The notes under the pieces: model-generated
What the model was told of the DNA's origin: nothing
The model's input: the letters and a program-made list of their open reading frames with translations, nothing else
Database searches by the model: none
Part shown: piece by piece, positions 7,476-8,813 of the stretch
Layout of the letters: the number at the start of each line of letters is the position of its first letter
How positions within the stretch are numbered: position 1 is the stretch's first letter
Source of the DNA: Hydrogenophaga sp.
GTDB lineage: Bacteria > Pseudomonadota > Gammaproteobacteria > Burkholderiales > Burkholderiaceae_C
Assembly: GCA_030684755.1 (NCBI GenBank)
Contig: JAUXXN010000219.1
Span: 1-8,813 of the forward strand
Reading direction: 5' to 3'
Length of the DNA: 8,813 nt
Translations under genes and position numbers: made by a program

Positions 7476-7733
7476 TCACAGAGGGGTGATGCTGACCGTC
7501 TGACGGTTCAGTTCGCCTTTGATGGCGAAACTGACGCGGCCATCGACCGTAGCAAAAATGGTGTGGTCCTTGCCCAAGCCTACATTCGTACCGGGGTGGA
7601 ACTTGGTTCCACGCTGGCGCACGATGATGGAACCTGCGCTGACCACTTCACCGCCAAACGCTTTCACGCCGAGCATCTTGGGCTTGGAATCGCGCCCGTT
7701 TCGCGTTGAGCCGCCGCCTTTTTTCTGTGCCAT
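7476..7733 (-). CDS. rpmA: 50S ribosomal protein L27
   Basis: L27 lies near the peptidyl transferase centre, and its N-terminal tail reaches the tRNA acceptor ends. The 85-residue length is standard. The N-terminus [17 protein letters not shown] carries the conserved KK-x-GGS-x-RNGRDS motif directly after the start, with no Firmicutes-type cleavable extension. [21 protein letters not shown] (central) matches the family, with RGTKFHPG at 41-48. AAGGAG lies about eight bases before the start. The gene follows rplU by only 13 bases in the conserved rplU-rpmA pair. Confidence 0.97.
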   Translation of the reverse strand: MAQKKGGGSTRNGRDSKPKMLGVKAFGGEVVSAGSIIVRQRGTKFHPGTNVGLGKDHTIFATVDGRVSFAIKGELNRQTVSITPL

Positions 7734-7746
7734 GCTGACTTACTCC

Positions 7747-8058
7747 TTAGGCTGCGATCGACGAAATCTGCAGTTCGGTGAAATTTTGACGGTGGCCTTG
7801 GCGCTTTTGGTAGTGCTTACGACGACGCATCTTGAAGATGTGAACTTTGTCGTGCCTGCCATGCGACAAAACCGTGACTGTGACCGTTGCGCCGGAAACC
7901 AAGGGAGTGCCAACCTTGATCTCGCTGCCGTTGCCGACAGCCAGAACTTGGTCAAACACGATCTCTTGGCCCACATCCGCAGCAATCTGTTCTACTTTAA
8001 TTTTTTCGCCAGCAGCAACACGATACTGTTTGCCGCCGGTTTTTATGACCGCGTACAT
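7747..8058 (-). CDS. rplU: 50S ribosomal protein L21
   Basis: L21 is a 23S rRNA-binding protein of the large subunit. The 103-residue length is exactly usual. [14 protein letters not shown] at the N-terminus and the basic [16 protein letters not shown] segment at about 76-91 are diagnostic, followed by the FTELQI ending. A GAGG ribosome binding site is close upstream of ATG 8058. It is the first gene of the - strand cluster rplU-rpmA-(hairpin)-obgE-proB and is divergent from ispB. Confidence 0.97.
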   Translation of the reverse strand: MYAVIKTGGKQYRVAAGEKIKVEQIAADVGQEIVFDQVLAVGNGSEIKVGTPLVSGATVTVTVLSHGRHDKVHIFKMRRRKHYQKRQGHRQNFTELQISSIAA

Positions 8059-8121
8059 ATGAACCTCTTATTAAAAATCCACGAATGGATGTTCGGTAGA
8101 CCAAATTCCACCGAACTCAAG

Positions 8122-8150
8122 ATTTTAGCATGGCTACACCGGCTAAGCAA
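8122..8150 (-). promoter_or_regulatory. promoter of rplU-rpmA (extended -10)
   Basis: On the - strand, TTGCTT (8150-8145) and TAAAAT (8127-8122) are spaced by 17 bases, and TGC directly before TAAAAT forms an extended -10 element. Transcription would start near 8115, leaving a leader of about 57 bases before rplU. The -35 is weak (three matches), but the strong -10 with TGn is typical of ribosomal protein promoters that do not need a good -35. Assigned by eye. Confidence 0.52.
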
Positions 8151-8231
8151 AGCATCCCTTAAACCGGCTTGACGCCTGAGGTTGCCAAGCAGCGGCCACT
8201 GACCCGAAGCCATGGAAACAGTGCCCGTTTC

Positions 8232-8237
8232 TATAAT
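8232..8237 (+). promoter_or_regulatory. possible -10 box of ispB (TATAAT)
   Basis: A perfect TATAAT lies upstream of the ispB coding region, 44 bases before the TTG at 8281. No good -35 hexamer is present at 16-18 bases spacing, and there is no TGn extension, so the box may be fortuitous. If it is real, transcription starts near 8244, after the alternative ATG at 8212. Confidence 0.35.
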
Positions 8238-8280
8238 CCATAGTTGCACATCGAACAGCCCATCCAAGCGCACACCCACC

Positions 8281-8813
8281 TTGACCACTTCTTCAAGCCC
8301 TCGCGGCAACCCCCTGGACCTCATCCAGCCCGACATGCTGCGGGTTGACCAAGTCATCGGTGAGCGACTGACCACCGAAGTACCCTTGGTGCGCGAAGTG
8401 GCTCAATACATCATTACTGCTGGTGGAAAAAGGCTACGCCCCGCCCTGATGCTGCTCATGAGTGGGGCACTAGGGAGCTTCAATGTGCACCGCCACACAC
8501 TGGCGGCTGTGGTGGAATTCATTCACACCGCCACACTGCTGCACGACGATGTGGTGGACGAATCCACACTGCGACGTGGGCGGGAGACCGCCAACGAATG
8601 CTTTGGCAACGCGGCAAGCGTGCTGGTGGGTGACTTTCTATACTCGCGCGCCTTCCAAATGATGGTGGACGTGAATAACATGCGCGTGATGCAGGTGCTG
8701 TCTGAAGCCACCAACGTGATCGCCGAGGGCGAGGTGCTTCAACTGATGAACATGCGCGACGCCTCGCTCAGTGAGGCTGCCTACCTGCTCGTGATACGGT
8801 CCAAAAACGCCAA
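8281..8813 (+). CDS. ispB: trans-polyprenyl (octaprenyl-type) diphosphate synthase, 5' part
   Basis: This enzyme extends farnesyl diphosphate with isopentenyl diphosphate to make the long isoprenoid side chain of ubiquinone. About 177 codons are present and the frame is open to the window edge. Counted from 8281, visible motifs are GGKRLRP (48-54, the isopentenyl diphosphate-binding Lys and Arg), FIHTATLLHDDVVDES (80-95) with the first aspartate-rich motif DDVVD (89-93), GNAASVLVGDFLYSRAF (109-125) and NVIAEGEVLQLMN (145-157). The second aspartate motif and the C-terminus are missing off the edge. The start is uncertain: TTG 8281 puts about 18 residues before the conserved DM, close to E. coli IspB. 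ATG 8212 in the same frame would add 23 residues that do not look conserved, and ATG 8335 seems too short. None has a good ribosome binding site. Chain length cannot be read from this part alone. Confidence 0.92.
   Translation, partial: MTTSSSPRGNPLDLIQPDMLRVDQVIGERLTTEVPLVREVAQYIITAGGKRLRPALMLLMSGALGSFNVHRHTLAAVVEFIHTATLLHDDVVDESTLRRGRETANECFGNAASVLVGDFLYSRAFQMMVDVNNMRVMQVLSEATNVIAEGEVLQLMNMRDASLSEAAYLLVIRSKNA

Noticed and set aside
1..8813. Hidden defence system, prophage, CRISPR array or mobile element
   Set aside because: Nearly all of the sequence is accounted for by conserved housekeeping genes. No direct-repeat array, transposase, integrase or tRNA was seen on either strand.

Overview
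The window reads as a stretch of core chromosome from a GC-rich betaproteobacterium, most likely order Burkholderiales and probably a relative of the Comamonadaceae. This rests on how closely the ProS, ProB, Obg, L21/L27 and Grx4 sequences resemble what I remember of those families, and on the familiar gene order rplU-rpmA-obgE-proB-rppH-proS. No database search was run. I see no mobile element, CRISPR array, tRNA or rRNA, prophage gene or restriction/defence cassette.

Left part (1-1668, + strand): the last 29 codons of a prmC-like release-factor methyltransferase lead into grxD, a CGFS monothiol glutaredoxin. grxD carries an in-frame TAA at its 67th codon, although the reading frame continues intact to the normal end of the family. 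A hairpin with a perfect 12-bp stem follows. Next, with its own candidate promoter and a strong ribosome binding site, is a 334-residue stand-alone AAA+ ATPase that resembles the ATPase core of Lon but has no protease domain.

Middle part (1696-4118, - strand): a small lytic transglycosylase with a twin-arginine-like leader converges on the ATPase gene. Its start codon overlaps the stop codon of the upstream proS (prolyl-tRNA synthetase) as ATGA. From the short divergent region upstream of proS, rppH (Nudix RNA 5'-pyrophosphohydrolase) runs on the + strand and converges with proB.

Right part (5049-8813): rplU-rpmA (ribosomal proteins L21 and L27), obgE (ribosome-assembly GTPase) and proB (glutamate 5-kinase) lie head to tail on the - strand. 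A perfect 16-bp terminator-like hairpin sits between rpmA and obgE, so the ribosomal-protein pair can be expressed at a different level from obgE-proB. The 5' part of a trans-polyprenyl diphosphate synthase (ispB, quinone side chain) is divergent from rplU and runs off the window.

Functionally the window is housekeeping: translation and its quality control (PrmC, ProS, L21, L27, Obg), RNA turnover (RppH), proline supply (ProB), Fe-S/thiol handling (Grx4), cell-wall remodelling and quinone synthesis. I do not find a convincing undescribed system. The points most worth checking are the broken grxD, the orphan Lon-like ATPase and the coupling of a cell-wall enzyme to proS.
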